NCBI GenBank assembly: GCA_021772845.1
Contig: JAJFLF010000041.1
Span: forward strand, 1 to 6,529
Length of the DNA stretch: 6,529 bases
DNA from: Mariprofundus sp.
GTDB lineage: Bacteria; Pseudomonadota; Zetaproteobacteria; Mariprofundales; Mariprofundaceae
Direction of reading: 5' to 3'
Below, in pieces: positions 1 through 6,529 of this stretch. Positions within the stretch are counted from its first letter, which is position 1. Every line of letters starts with the position of its first letter. The notes below the pieces were generated by a model. That model did not search any database. It was given only the letters and a program-made list of their open reading frames with translations, and was not told the DNA's origin. Made by a program: the position numbers and the translations under genes.

Positions 1-2771
1 CTCATTTAGTATTGATCGATGGACCCAACTATGTATTTCGCGCCTTTCATGCCGTGCGCCATAACCTTGCCAATTCAAAGGGTGAACCGACCAATGCGGT
101 CTTTGGTTATGTGCAGATGTTGCGCAGTATTCTCAAAGACCTGAGTCCCACCCATGTGGCGGTTGTATTCGATCCGAAGGGGGGGACCTTTCGCAACAGA
201 ATGTACCCTGACTATAAAGCGCATCGGCCACCGATGCCTGAAGATCTGGTACCACAATGGTCATCTGTATTTGATGTGACCGATGCCTTTAAATTGAACC
301 GGATCTGTATCGAGGATTACGAAGCCGATGATGTGATCGCAACACTGGCCAAGCAGGCGGAGGCCAAGGGTTGGGATGTGACCATGGTATCGACCGACAA
401 AGATCTGATGCAGCTGGTCAATGATCGCATCTGGATGCTCGATACGATGCGTAAAAAAGATTACGGGCCGGAAGAGGTCAAGGAGAAATGGGGTGTAGGG
501 CCTGATCGCATTCATGATCTGTTGGCGCTGGCAGGTGATTCCGCGGATAATATTCCAGGTGTACCCGGTATCGGGCCTAAAACGGCCGTGCAACTGCTCG
601 AAGCCTATGGCGATCTGGAAGGTGTGTTGAGCAGAGCTCCTGAAATCAAACAGAACAAACGCCGTGAAAATCTTATTGAATTTGCAGATGATGCACGCCT
701 TTCCTATCGATTGGTGGCGCTCGATGATCAGGTCGATGTGGGCATTGAGCTGGAAGATTTGGCTGTGTCTCTGCCTGATCGTCCCAAGCTAACTGAGTTG
801 TTTAAACGTCTGGAGTTTCGCCGTTTGCTGGCTGAATTTGACGATGCTGGTGATGATCCTAAGACCAAAGCGGTGAATGAAAGTAGTCCCGCCATGGCAG
901 TGGAAATAGAGCAAGAAGCAGAAGAAACTGTTCATGAAGCACTACCTGCCCGCACAGATATTCTGGTCAATGATGATGACTCATTTCAAACGCTGTTGCA
1001 GGCATTGAAGAGTGCCGAACTGATTGCCTTGGATACAGAAACCACCTCATTGAATACACATGATGCTGATATTGTAGGCCTTTCGTTCTCTGTAAAAGCA
1101 GCTGAAGGTTATTATGTGCCGGTTGCGCATCGTGCGATTGATCTGCTTGAGCCTACACCAAAACAGTTGCCACGAGCCGATGTGCTAGCGGCTCTGAAAC
1201 CTCTGTTAGAAGATGAAAATATCCTCAAGTGTGGTCATAACCTGAAATATGATACTCAGGTGTTACGAAGGGCAGGTATTGAGCTGGCTGGTATTAGCGC
1301 TGATTCAATGTTGCTGGCCTATTGCCTCTATCCTGCTAAATATGCACCTAAAATGGACAGTGTGGCCGAGGACTATCTGGGTTATCAATGCACGCCTTAC
1401 GAAGCGGTCGCTGGTAAAGGTGCTAAGCAGATCTGTTTTGATCAGGTGAGTATCACAGAAGCACTACCCTATGCCTCGGAAGATGCTGAGATTACCTTGC
1501 GTTTAACTGATCTATTGCGTGATAAATTAAGCAGCGAGAGTCGTTTAAACCGGCATGATTCTATTGAGTTGCCGTTGGCATTGGTGTTGGCAGATATTGA
1601 GTGGAAGGGGGCACATGTAGATGTTGCTCTGCTGAGCGAGTTATCAGTCTCTTTTGGTAAGCGTATCGCTGAGCTGGAAACAGGGATTCATCATGCAGCA
1701 GGTCAGGAGTTCAATATTCAGTCACCAAAACAGCTGGGTGTATTGTTGTTTGAAACGCTGGGCATTGAAGGTGGTAAAAAAACCAAGTCAGGTCAGTGGG
1801 CAACTGGTCAGGAAGTGCTAGAAAAACTTGCTGATGCACATGAAGTGCCACGCCTGATTCTGCAAGTGCGTCAATTGGCCAAATTGAAATCAACCTATAC
1901 CGATGCATTGCAAAAATTGGTGCATGCGAAAACCGGACGAGTCCACACCTCCTTTAATCAGGCCATTACCACCACAGGGCGTCTATCTTCTTCGGAGCCC
2001 AATCTGCAGAATATTCCGATTCGTAGCACGGAAGGGCGTGAGATTCGCAAAGCCTTCATTGCCGAGCCGGGGCAAGTGCTGATTGCAGCGGATTATTCTC
2101 AAATTGAATTGCGTCTGATGGCGCACTTCTCCGGTGATGATGTGTTGAGGCAGGCATTTGCTGATGGTAAAGATATCCATGCGGCCACCGCAGCTGCGGT
2201 CAATGATATTGAGTTGGCTGAAGTGACGGGTGAGATGCGCCGCAGTGCTAAGATCATTAACTTTGGCATTCTTTATGGCATGAGTGCATTTGGCCTGGCC
2301 AAACAGCTGGGGGTAAGTCGAAGCGAAGCGAAAACCTTTATTGAGTCTTATTTTGCCCGTTACCCTACCGTACGTGCTTTTATGGATGAGACGATGGAGA
2401 AAGCCAAAGAGCGTGGTTATGTTGAAACGTTGTTGGGGCACCGGGTCTATGTGCCGGAGATAAACAGCAGCAACGGTATGCGCCGCTCTTATGCTGAGCG
2501 TACAGCCATTAATGCACCGTTGCAGGGTTCAGCAGCTGATATTATTAAAGTGGCCATGATTAGTTTGCATCAACGGTTGCAAGAAGAGGCTCCGGAATCG
2601 TCAATTATCTTGCAGGTGCATGATGAATTGATTGTTGAAGCCCCGCGTTGTGATGCGGAAAAAGTCTCTGCAATGATGCGGGAAGCGATGGAATCTGCAG
2701 TGCAGCTGAGTGTACCGTTGATCGTTGATATCGGCATGGGAGATAACTGGTTTGAAGCGCATCAGCTTTAA
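1..2771 (+). CDS. polA: DNA polymerase I, 5' end just outside the window
   Basis: DNA polymerase I fills gaps, removes RNA primers and serves excision repair. All three activities look intact; residues are numbered from the TTG at base 12. The 5' nuclease domain (about 1-280) has its acidic metal ligands at D3, D54, D106/D107, D129/D131 and D176/D179, followed by a helix-hairpin-helix (IPGVPGIGPKTA). An acidic linker (about 280-310) leads to the 3'-5' exonuclease with D341/E343 (DTET), N410/D414 (HNLKYD) and Y487/D491 (YASED), so proofreading should work. The polymerase domain shows motif A (D694, E699), motif B (R743, K747, F751, Y755) and motif C (H870, D871, E872). The 919 visible residues compare with about 928 in Escherichia coli. 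The frame is open to base 3 and reads His-Leu-Val before TTG, matching the usual hydrophobic strand before IDG. TTG is therefore probably an internal leucine and the start lies upstream. The stop is TAA. Confidence 0.98.
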   Translation, partial: HLVLIDGPNYVFRAFHAVRHNLANSKGEPTNAVFGYVQMLRSILKDLSPTHVAVVFDPKGGTFRNRMYPDYKAHRPPMPEDLVPQWSSVFDVTDAFKLNRICIEDYEADDVIATLAKQAEAKGWDVTMVSTDKDLMQLVNDRIWMLDTMRKKDYGPEEVKEKWGVGPDRIHDLLALAGDSADNIPGVPGIGPKTAVQLLEAYGDLEGVLSRAPEIKQNKRRENLIEFADDARLSYRLVALDDQVDVGIELEDLAVSLPDRPKLTELFKRLEFRRLLAEFDDAGDDPKTKAVNESSPAMAVEIEQEAEETVHEALPARTDILVNDDDSFQTLLQALKSAELIALDTETTSLNTHDADIVGLSFSVKAAEGYYVPVAHRAIDLLEPTPKQLPRADVLAALKPLLEDENILKCGHNLKYDTQVLRRAGIELAGISADSMLLAYCLYPAKYAPKMDSVAEDYLGYQCTPYEAVAGKGAKQICFDQVSITEALPYASEDAEITLRLTDLLRDKLSSESRLNRHDSIELPLALVLADIEWKGAHVDVALLSELSVSFGKRIAELETGIHHAAGQEFNIQSPKQLGVLLFETLGIEGGKKTKSGQWATGQEVLEKLADAHEVPRLILQVRQLAKLKSTYTDALQKLVHAKTGRVHTSFNQAITTTGRLSSSEPNLQNIPIRSTEGREIRKAFIAEPGQVLIAADYSQIELRLMAHFSGDDVLRQAFADGKDIHAATAAAVNDIELAEVTGEMRRSAKIINFGILYGMSAFGLAKQLGVSRSEAKTFIESYFARYPTVRAFMDETMEKAKERGYVETLLGHRVYVPEINSSNGMRRSYAERTAINAPLQGSAADIIKVAMISLHQRLQEEAPESSIILQVHDELIVEAPRCDAEKVSAMMREAMESAVQLSVPLIVDIGMGDNWFEAHQL

Positions 2772-2781
2772 TGCGGATAAT
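2752..2781 (+). promoter_or_regulatory. Candidate sigma70-type promoter for the phosphatase-Sel1 pair
   Basis: TTGAAG at 2752-2757 (four of six matches to the -35 consensus) and GATAAT at 2776-2781 (five of six matches to the -10 consensus) are 18 bases apart. Transcription would begin near 2788, giving a leader of about 35 bases before the ATG at 2823. The -35 lies inside the last codons of polA. This is a consensus match by eye only; the pair could instead be read through from polA, since no terminator is evident after polA. Confidence 0.33.
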
Positions 2782-2822
2782 TTACGCTCACTTTATATCT
2801 GTAGAGCTGCTAAGATAAGCCT

Positions 2823-3518
2823 ATGAATACGATGATAAAAGTATTGATGGCGACGCTTTGCTCTGCTTTTGTTGTGGTGGCGGCCACTGCATATGCTGCG
2901 CCTGCAACCGAGATTTATTTTGTTCGGCATGGTGAAACTGTGGGGAATGTCACCCACAAGCATACGTATGAGAATGACCGTACATTTTCCGACAAAGGAA
3001 AAAATCAGGTGGCCGAGTTAACTGAAAAACTGGGCAGACTGCATTTCGATCATATTATAGTGAGTCCAAAATATCGCACGCTGAACACCATCTACCCTTA
3101 TTTGAAAAAACATGAGCTGAAAGCTGAAATCTGGCCGGAGTTGCAGGAATGTTGTTGGCAGAAGAAATCGAGCCGCTTGTCCTCATTTAATTTACAACGG
3201 GGTCAACAGATTCAGCTTGAATCTAATATGAAGAGGTATTACACCTTCCCTGATGATGATGCGCGTCGGAGATATGCGGCAAAAAACTATGGTGATGGTT
3301 TGTTGCAGATGTTTAAAGCTGTTCAACTGATTCACAAGCGCTTTGCAGACTCTGGAAAGCGTATTCTGGTGGTCTCGCACTATCATATTGGATCACGCCT
3401 GATTGAATCATTGCAGGGCATTGAACCTGAGGGGCGATACAAGTTGTCCAATGCAAAAATCTCTCATCTTATTGAAAAGGGCGATGGCACATTTCGCCTG
3501 ATAGATATGAACCAATGA
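2823..3518 (+). CDS. Exported histidine phosphatase family protein
   Basis: A 231-residue member of the histidine phosphatase (phosphoglycerate mutase-like) superfamily, which hydrolyses phosphate esters through a phosphohistidine. Residues 1-25 look like a Sec signal peptide: a lysine at 6, a hydrophobic core and a likely cut after Ala-Tyr-Ala (25). The catalytic RHG motif is R35-H36-G37, followed by E38-T39 and N42. The SPKYRT segment supplies R85, PELQE supplies the probable acid E109, and VVSHYH supplies the second catalytic histidine H186. The phosphatase should therefore be active and periplasmic or surface-associated; its substrate cannot be read from the sequence. The mature protein has just two cysteines, adjacent at 110-111, beside the presumed acid. 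The ribosome binding site is weak (AAGATAAG just upstream), and an in-frame ATG at 2832 is an alternative start that keeps the signal peptide. The stop overlaps the next start (ATGA). The signal peptide argues against a glycolytic mutase. Confidence 0.88.
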   Translation: MNTMIKVLMATLCSAFVVVAATAYAAPATEIYFVRHGETVGNVTHKHTYENDRTFSDKGKNQVAELTEKLGRLHFDHIIVSPKYRTLNTIYPYLKKHELKAEIWPELQECCWQKKSSRLSSFNLQRGQQIQLESNMKRYYTFPDDDARRRYAAKNYGDGLLQMFKAVQLIHKRFADSGKRILVVSHYHIGSRLIESLQGIEPEGRYKLSNAKISHLIEKGDGTFRLIDMNQ

Positions 3519-4333
3519 AGTTTGTAAGTCGTAAAATATTCTTTTCGATCATGGTCAGCCTGGGATTGTTGGCTGGCTCGAGCAGTGATGCTGTAGCGGG
3601 AATGGATGCGCCAGGCTGCTTGCAATCATATTATATGAAATCCTATGCCAAGGCGTTGCCATTGTGTCAGCTGGCGGCTCAGGCGGGTCATGAGCAATCG
3701 CAATTTATCCTTGGTATGATGTATGCCGAAGGCAATGGAACGCCGCGCTCTTATCAGAATGCGATCAGATGGCTGGAGGCGGCATCTCGGCAAGGTCATC
3801 TTGCAGCACGTTATAAAATTCAAAATCTGGAGCGTGAGCTATCGGACGCTGCAAGGCGGGACATGACATCAAGCTTCTGGTTGCCTCAGAAAGCGATGCC
3901 GGTTGAAAAGGATAAAGAAACAACAGTAAAAAAAGCAGAGCCAACAGCGCAAGCCGCAGTCAAAAAGAGACCACTGCAGATTGAAACATTTGCTGAGCCG
4001 AAGTCGATCAAGCGATCAGAGCAAAATGTGGTGGATCCAAAACGGGAAGATGCTGAGTTGTTGGATATTCAGCCGCTAGACGTTGAGCCTGAATTCATTC
4101 AACCGGCAGATATTAAAATTATTGAAACTGCGCCAGCGCAGGCCCAAGAACGATTTCCAGAGCAGGTGTCAGAACGAACTGTTCCAGTGACTGTTCAAGA
4201 AAATAGGGGAGAGGAGCCCATGAAAGAGGACTTCTCAAAATCATGGCCACAATACGAAGGCTTGAACCGCTCAGAAACGTCTGAAATTGCAGAAACAATG
4301 GCGAGAGATCTGGCTGAACCTGACAAGAAATAG
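3515..4333 (+). CDS. Exported Sel1-like repeat protein with long disordered tail
   Basis: A 272-residue protein of unknown function. Residues 1-28 form a Sec signal peptide: lysines and arginine at 2-7, a hydrophobic core, and a likely cut after Ala-Val-Ala. Residues 44-105 hold one clear Sel1-like repeat plus parts of flanking ones: LAAQAGHEQSQFILGMMYAEG, then NAIRWLEAASRQGHLAARY. Sel1 repeats are paired-helix, TPR-like scaffolds for protein contacts. Two cysteines (35 and 51) could form a disulfide after export. From about 106 to the end the chain is rich in Glu, Lys, Gln, Pro and Ala with no visible fold, and contains loosely repeated IQP-type segments near 185-200. Its ATG overlaps the phosphatase stop by four bases, so translation is probably coupled and the two may share a task in the envelope. 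The low repeat number is unusual, since many Sel1 proteins carry several in tandem. An adaptor role is inference. Confidence 0.8.
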   Translation: MKFVSRKIFFSIMVSLGLLAGSSSDAVAGMDAPGCLQSYYMKSYAKALPLCQLAAQAGHEQSQFILGMMYAEGNGTPRSYQNAIRWLEAASRQGHLAARYKIQNLERELSDAARRDMTSSFWLPQKAMPVEKDKETTVKKAEPTAQAAVKKRPLQIETFAEPKSIKRSEQNVVDPKREDAELLDIQPLDVEPEFIQPADIKIIETAPAQAQERFPEQVSERTVPVTVQENRGEEPMKEDFSKSWPQYEGLNRSETSEIAETMARDLAEPDKK

Positions 4334-4379
4334 ATGCTCTGTTCAACAACTCCGCTTTCTGATCAGTCTATAGCGTAGC

Positions 4380-5075
4380 TCAGGCTTTGTCGGGTGGATC
4401 CTGATGATCAGTTTGCAATGGGGGGCTCTCTTGTAATGGTGGTGGAGAGGCACTCTCAGGTGGATCTTCTTTTGCACCGAAAAAGCTTCGAATTTTTCTG
4501 AATACAGTTTTAAGCGCGCGCCATAACTTGGGCAATAACCAGATCATCACTAAAATGAATACGATCATCAGTGCAACAAAGAGAGTCGGATGATTCAATG
4601 CGGTCCATAAACCACCAATAACAGCGATATCTTCTGTAACAGATGCTGTCCAGTTGCTGAAAGGTTCCGGAGATGTGTTGATGAGTGCACGCGAACCGGC
4701 TTTGGTGGCGTGCGTGGCAGCAGCTAAACCACCACCCATAATACCGGCGGCAAGATCAAGTGCAGGAGTAACATCTCCGACTGCACCAGCGGCCAGCATG
4801 GCACCGGCAGGAATACGGATGAAGGTGTGAATGGAGTCCCAGCCAGTATCTACGCCAGGTATTTTGTCAGCGAAAAACTCTACCGCATACATCACACCGG
4901 CAGCCATGAGTACCATGGGATCGGTGAGTATTTCCAGGCCAGGAGGCAGATCGATATTACCCGTTGTGCCCATCAGGCCGAGCATCAGAATAGCTGCATA
5001 GAGATTGATGCCACTGGCCCATGCCGCTCCCATGGTGAGAGCAAGAATGGCGGCAATTTGATCCAGTTGTTCCAT
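4380..5075 (-). CDS. DUF4126-family integral membrane protein
   Basis: A 231-residue membrane protein that I recognise as DUF4126, a family of unknown function. Family features include the SGINLY segment (21-26), the block EFFADKIPGVDTGWDSIHTF (66-85) followed by RIPAGA, and SPEPFSNW (135-142) before a Glu-Asp pair (148-149). Hydrophobic stretches lie at about 7-36, 53-69, 88-120 and 148-182; the last, at 163-182, is a clear transmembrane helix. It is followed by a basic amphipathic segment (183-199) and a hydrophilic proline-rich tail (200-231), which is probably disordered and, by the positive-inside rule, cytoplasmic. The ATG start is supported by a good Shine-Dalgarno site. It is convergent with the Sel1-like gene and lies 154 bases downstream of gpmI on the same strand, so it may be read from the gpmI transcript or its own promoter. 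Nothing indicates a substrate. Confidence 0.88.
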   Translation of the reverse strand: MEQLDQIAAILALTMGAAWASGINLYAAILMLGLMGTTGNIDLPPGLEILTDPMVLMAAGVMYAVEFFADKIPGVDTGWDSIHTFIRIPAGAMLAAGAVGDVTPALDLAAGIMGGGLAAATHATKAGSRALINTSPEPFSNWTASVTEDIAVIGGLWTALNHPTLFVALMIVFILVMIWLLPKLWRALKTVFRKIRSFFGAKEDPPESASPPPLQESPPLQTDHQDPPDKA

Positions 5076-5082
5076 AAGGTGA

Positions 5083-5088
5083 CTCCTG
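5083..5088 (-). promoter_or_regulatory. Shine-Dalgarno site of the DUF4126 gene
   Basis: On the minus strand the sequence reads CAGGAG, followed by seven bases (TCACCTT) and then the ATG at 5075-5073. This is the best ribosome binding site visible before any gene start in the window, and it fixes the start of the DUF4126 protein. Confidence 0.75.
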
Positions 5089-5229
5089 TTGAAGTGATCA
5101 ATCTAGAGAGCGCGTTGTTCAGAGCTATCTATGAAGAGATCAGCTTACTGCTGAATGTTTGCCGGATCAAATAGATGAGGCAAGCGTAAAGGCTTCACCA
5201 GTGGCGAAAAGGTTGCGCCAATAGAGCGA

Positions 5230-6529
5230 TTATGAGTATGAGATCAATGAAGGGTCCATGTCTTCCGGGATATCATGACCCATGATTTCAAATAGTGTTG
5301 CAGCCAGATGTGACAGGCCGTGTGTGATATTCCCTTTTCTTAGCTGATATGAACCGTCGTAGGCGGGATCAAACAGAATACAGGGAACCGGATTGGTGGA
5401 GTGTTTCGTGCAGGCTTCGGTATTTCCATTGTCTTTAAAGACCAGCATCTCTTCTGCATTGCCATGGTCGGCAGTGATAAGGGCGCAACCACCTGATTTT
5501 TTCAGGGCATCAATGATGCGTCCAACGGCTGTGTCTACAGTCTCAATAGCCTGTATGGCAGGCTCCATCTTCCCGCAATGGCCAACCATATCAGCATTGG
5601 CAAAGTTGATGAGTCCAAAACCATATTCACCGCTTTCAATCAACTGCACAGCTTTGTCGGCAATTTCGACAGCTTTCATTTGCGGCGCATCAGCAAACGA
5701 TACATTTTTATCAGAATCGATCAGAATATAATCTTCCATGGAGGCATCCAGTGGTTTGCGATAACCACCATTAAAGAAGAAGGTCACATGTGGATATTTC
5801 TGTGTTTCGGTCAGCCGGAACTGTTTAATGCCGAGCTCAAGAATACGTTTTCCGAACGGGTTATCGACCTTGGTAGGCCCCATAAGCTGCAAGCGGGGAA
5901 GATCTCTATCTTCATCATAAACCATCATACCTGCGTAGGTGATGTTTGGTCGTATGCCGCGCTCAAAACCATCAAAGTCATCCAGTTCAAAGGCTTCAGT
6001 GATCTCAATGGCCCGGTCACCTCTGAAATTCATCATGATGACAGCATCATCATCGCTGATGGTACCGACAGGTGCATCCTCTTCATCCACAATGACAAAA
6101 CCAGGCATATCCTGATCAATCAGGTCGGGCTGATCTGATCTGAGCTGTGCAATGGCGGCCTGCATCGAGGTGAAGCGCAATTCAGCTTTACCATGTACGA
6201 TTAAATTCCAGCCGGCTTCGACTTTAGGCCAGTTGTTATCGCGGTCCATGATTAAGCGTTCCCGGCCTGCACCAGAGGCAAAAGAGAAATCAAAACCATC
6301 ATGTTGATTGATCGCGGTGAACTTCTCTTCCAGTACAGAAACAAATTGTAGGGCGGATTGAATGCCTACATCACGTCCGTCGAGCAGGGCATGGATACGC
6401 AGCTTTCTCACACCGCGTGCAAAGGCGTGATCAATCAAGGTGGTGAAATGGTCTATATGAGAGTGAATGTTACCGTCAGAGAGTAGTCCGAGCAGATGCA
6501 GCGTGCCGCTATCTTCGAGACTTTTCATG
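5230..6529 (-). CDS. gpmI: 2,3-bisphosphoglycerate-independent phosphoglycerate mutase, 5' part outside the window
   Basis: GpmI interconverts 3- and 2-phosphoglycerate in the cytoplasm with two metal ions, normally manganese, and a serine phosphoenzyme. The window holds the C-terminal 432 residues, numbered here from the ATG at 6528. The frame runs off the right edge, and the first part, including the catalytic serine, is missing; that ATG is almost certainly internal. Visible active-site blocks are SDGNIHSH (H22), LDGRDV (R52, D53), GRERLIMDRD (R89, R96), NFRGDR (R169, R172), the block around K244 and H247, ADMVGHCG (metal ligands D313, H317), TADHGN (D354, H355) and the distal ligand H376. 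All expected residues of the visible part are present. Spacing and loops resemble the longer plant-like iPGM form more than the compact form of E. coli and Bacillus: there is one extra residue between R89 and R96, and an insertion with FVIVDE (144-149). The stop is TAA. Confidence 0.96.
   Translation of the reverse strand, partial: MKSLEDSGTLHLLGLLSDGNIHSHIDHFTTLIDHAFARGVRKLRIHALLDGRDVGIQSALQFVSVLEEKFTAINQHDGFDFSFASGAGRERLIMDRDNNWPKVEAGWNLIVHGKAELRFTSMQAAIAQLRSDQPDLIDQDMPGFVIVDEEDAPVGTISDDDAVIMMNFRGDRAIEITEAFELDDFDGFERGIRPNITYAGMMVYDEDRDLPRLQLMGPTKVDNPFGKRILELGIKQFRLTETQKYPHVTFFFNGGYRKPLDASMEDYILIDSDKNVSFADAPQMKAVEIADKAVQLIESGEYGFGLINFANADMVGHCGKMEPAIQAIETVDTAVGRIIDALKKSGGCALITADHGNAEEMLVFKDNGNTEACTKHSTNPVPCILFDPAYDGSYQLRKGNITHGLSHLAATLFEIMGHDIPEDMDPSLISYS

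Noticed and set aside
1983..2441. Minus-strand open frame of 152 codons antisense to polA
   Set aside because: It overlaps the most conserved polymerase motifs of polA, and its protein shows no family features.
2772..2822. Small RNA gene downstream of polA, as with spf in E. coli
   Set aside because: The gap is only 51 bases and shows no hairpin with a T-run, so there is no room or signal for such an RNA.
2823..3518. The histidine phosphatase as a cofactor-dependent phosphoglycerate mutase (gpmA)
   Set aside because: The RHG motif is shared by the whole superfamily. The signal peptide, and a gpmI gene nearby, argue against a glycolytic mutase.
4334..4379. Possible two-way terminator between the convergent Sel1-like and DUF4126 genes
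   Set aside because: Apart from the eight-base palindrome CTGATCAG at 4359-4366 I found no stable hairpin and no flanking T- or A-runs.
5140..5154. Inverted repeat TCAGC / GCTGA with a five-base loop in the gap before the DUF4126 gene
   Set aside because: Five pairs with no T-run on either strand and no sign of an operator context; likely chance.
4827..5174. Plus-strand open frame of 115 codons across the DUF4126 start and the following gap
   Set aside because: Most of it is antisense to the well-supported DUF4126 gene, and its product shows no recognisable family, signal peptide or membrane segment. It looks like a shadow frame.
5202..5220. Inverted repeat TGGCG / CGCCA with a nine-base loop just after the gpmI stop, a possible terminator
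   Set aside because: The stem is only five pairs and no T-run follows on the minus strand, so it does not meet the usual picture of an intrinsic terminator.
5578..6138. Plus-strand open frame of 186 codons antisense to gpmI
   Set aside because: It lies wholly inside gpmI, whose active-site motifs are intact. The product has no recognisable domain, so it is a shadow of the coding strand.

Overview
The window is a compact, ordinary-looking stretch of chromosome, probably from a Gram-negative bacterium and most likely a proteobacterium. The reasons are a full-length proofreading-type DNA polymerase I, two adjacent proteins with classical Sec signal peptides, tight gene packing and roughly balanced base composition. 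I cannot fix the class from sequence alone; a gamma- or zetaproteobacterial source would fit, but this is a weak inference. I see no insertion sequence, prophage gene, CRISPR array, tRNA or rRNA.

Layout. (1) Bases 1-2771, plus strand: polA, DNA polymerase I. Only the first few codons are missing, because the frame stays open to the left edge. (2) 2772-2822: a short gap. A candidate sigma70-type promoter overlaps the end of polA and this gap. (3) 2823-4333, plus strand: two genes joined by an ATGA overlap. The first encodes an exported histidine phosphatase, the second an exported protein with a Sel1-like helical repeat and a long, probably disordered tail. (4) 4334-4379: a short convergent gap without a convincing terminator. 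(5) 4380-5075, minus strand: a DUF4126-family integral membrane protein with a proline-rich tail and a good Shine-Dalgarno site. (6) 5076-5229: a 154-base gap holding that ribosome binding site and two weak inverted repeats. (7) 5230-6529, minus strand: the C-terminal 432 residues of a cofactor-independent phosphoglycerate mutase (gpmI), whose start lies beyond the right edge.

How the genes relate. polA (replication and repair) and gpmI (lower glycolysis and gluconeogenesis) are housekeeping genes with no functional link visible here. The exported phosphatase and Sel1-like protein are translationally coupled, so they may act together in the envelope. This pair is the least characterised and most interesting part of the window. 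Although the phosphatase belongs to the superfamily that includes cofactor-dependent phosphoglycerate mutase, its signal peptide argues against a glycolytic role, and the cytoplasmic reaction is covered by gpmI next door. I find no strong evidence for a new multi-gene system; the findings are modest leads.
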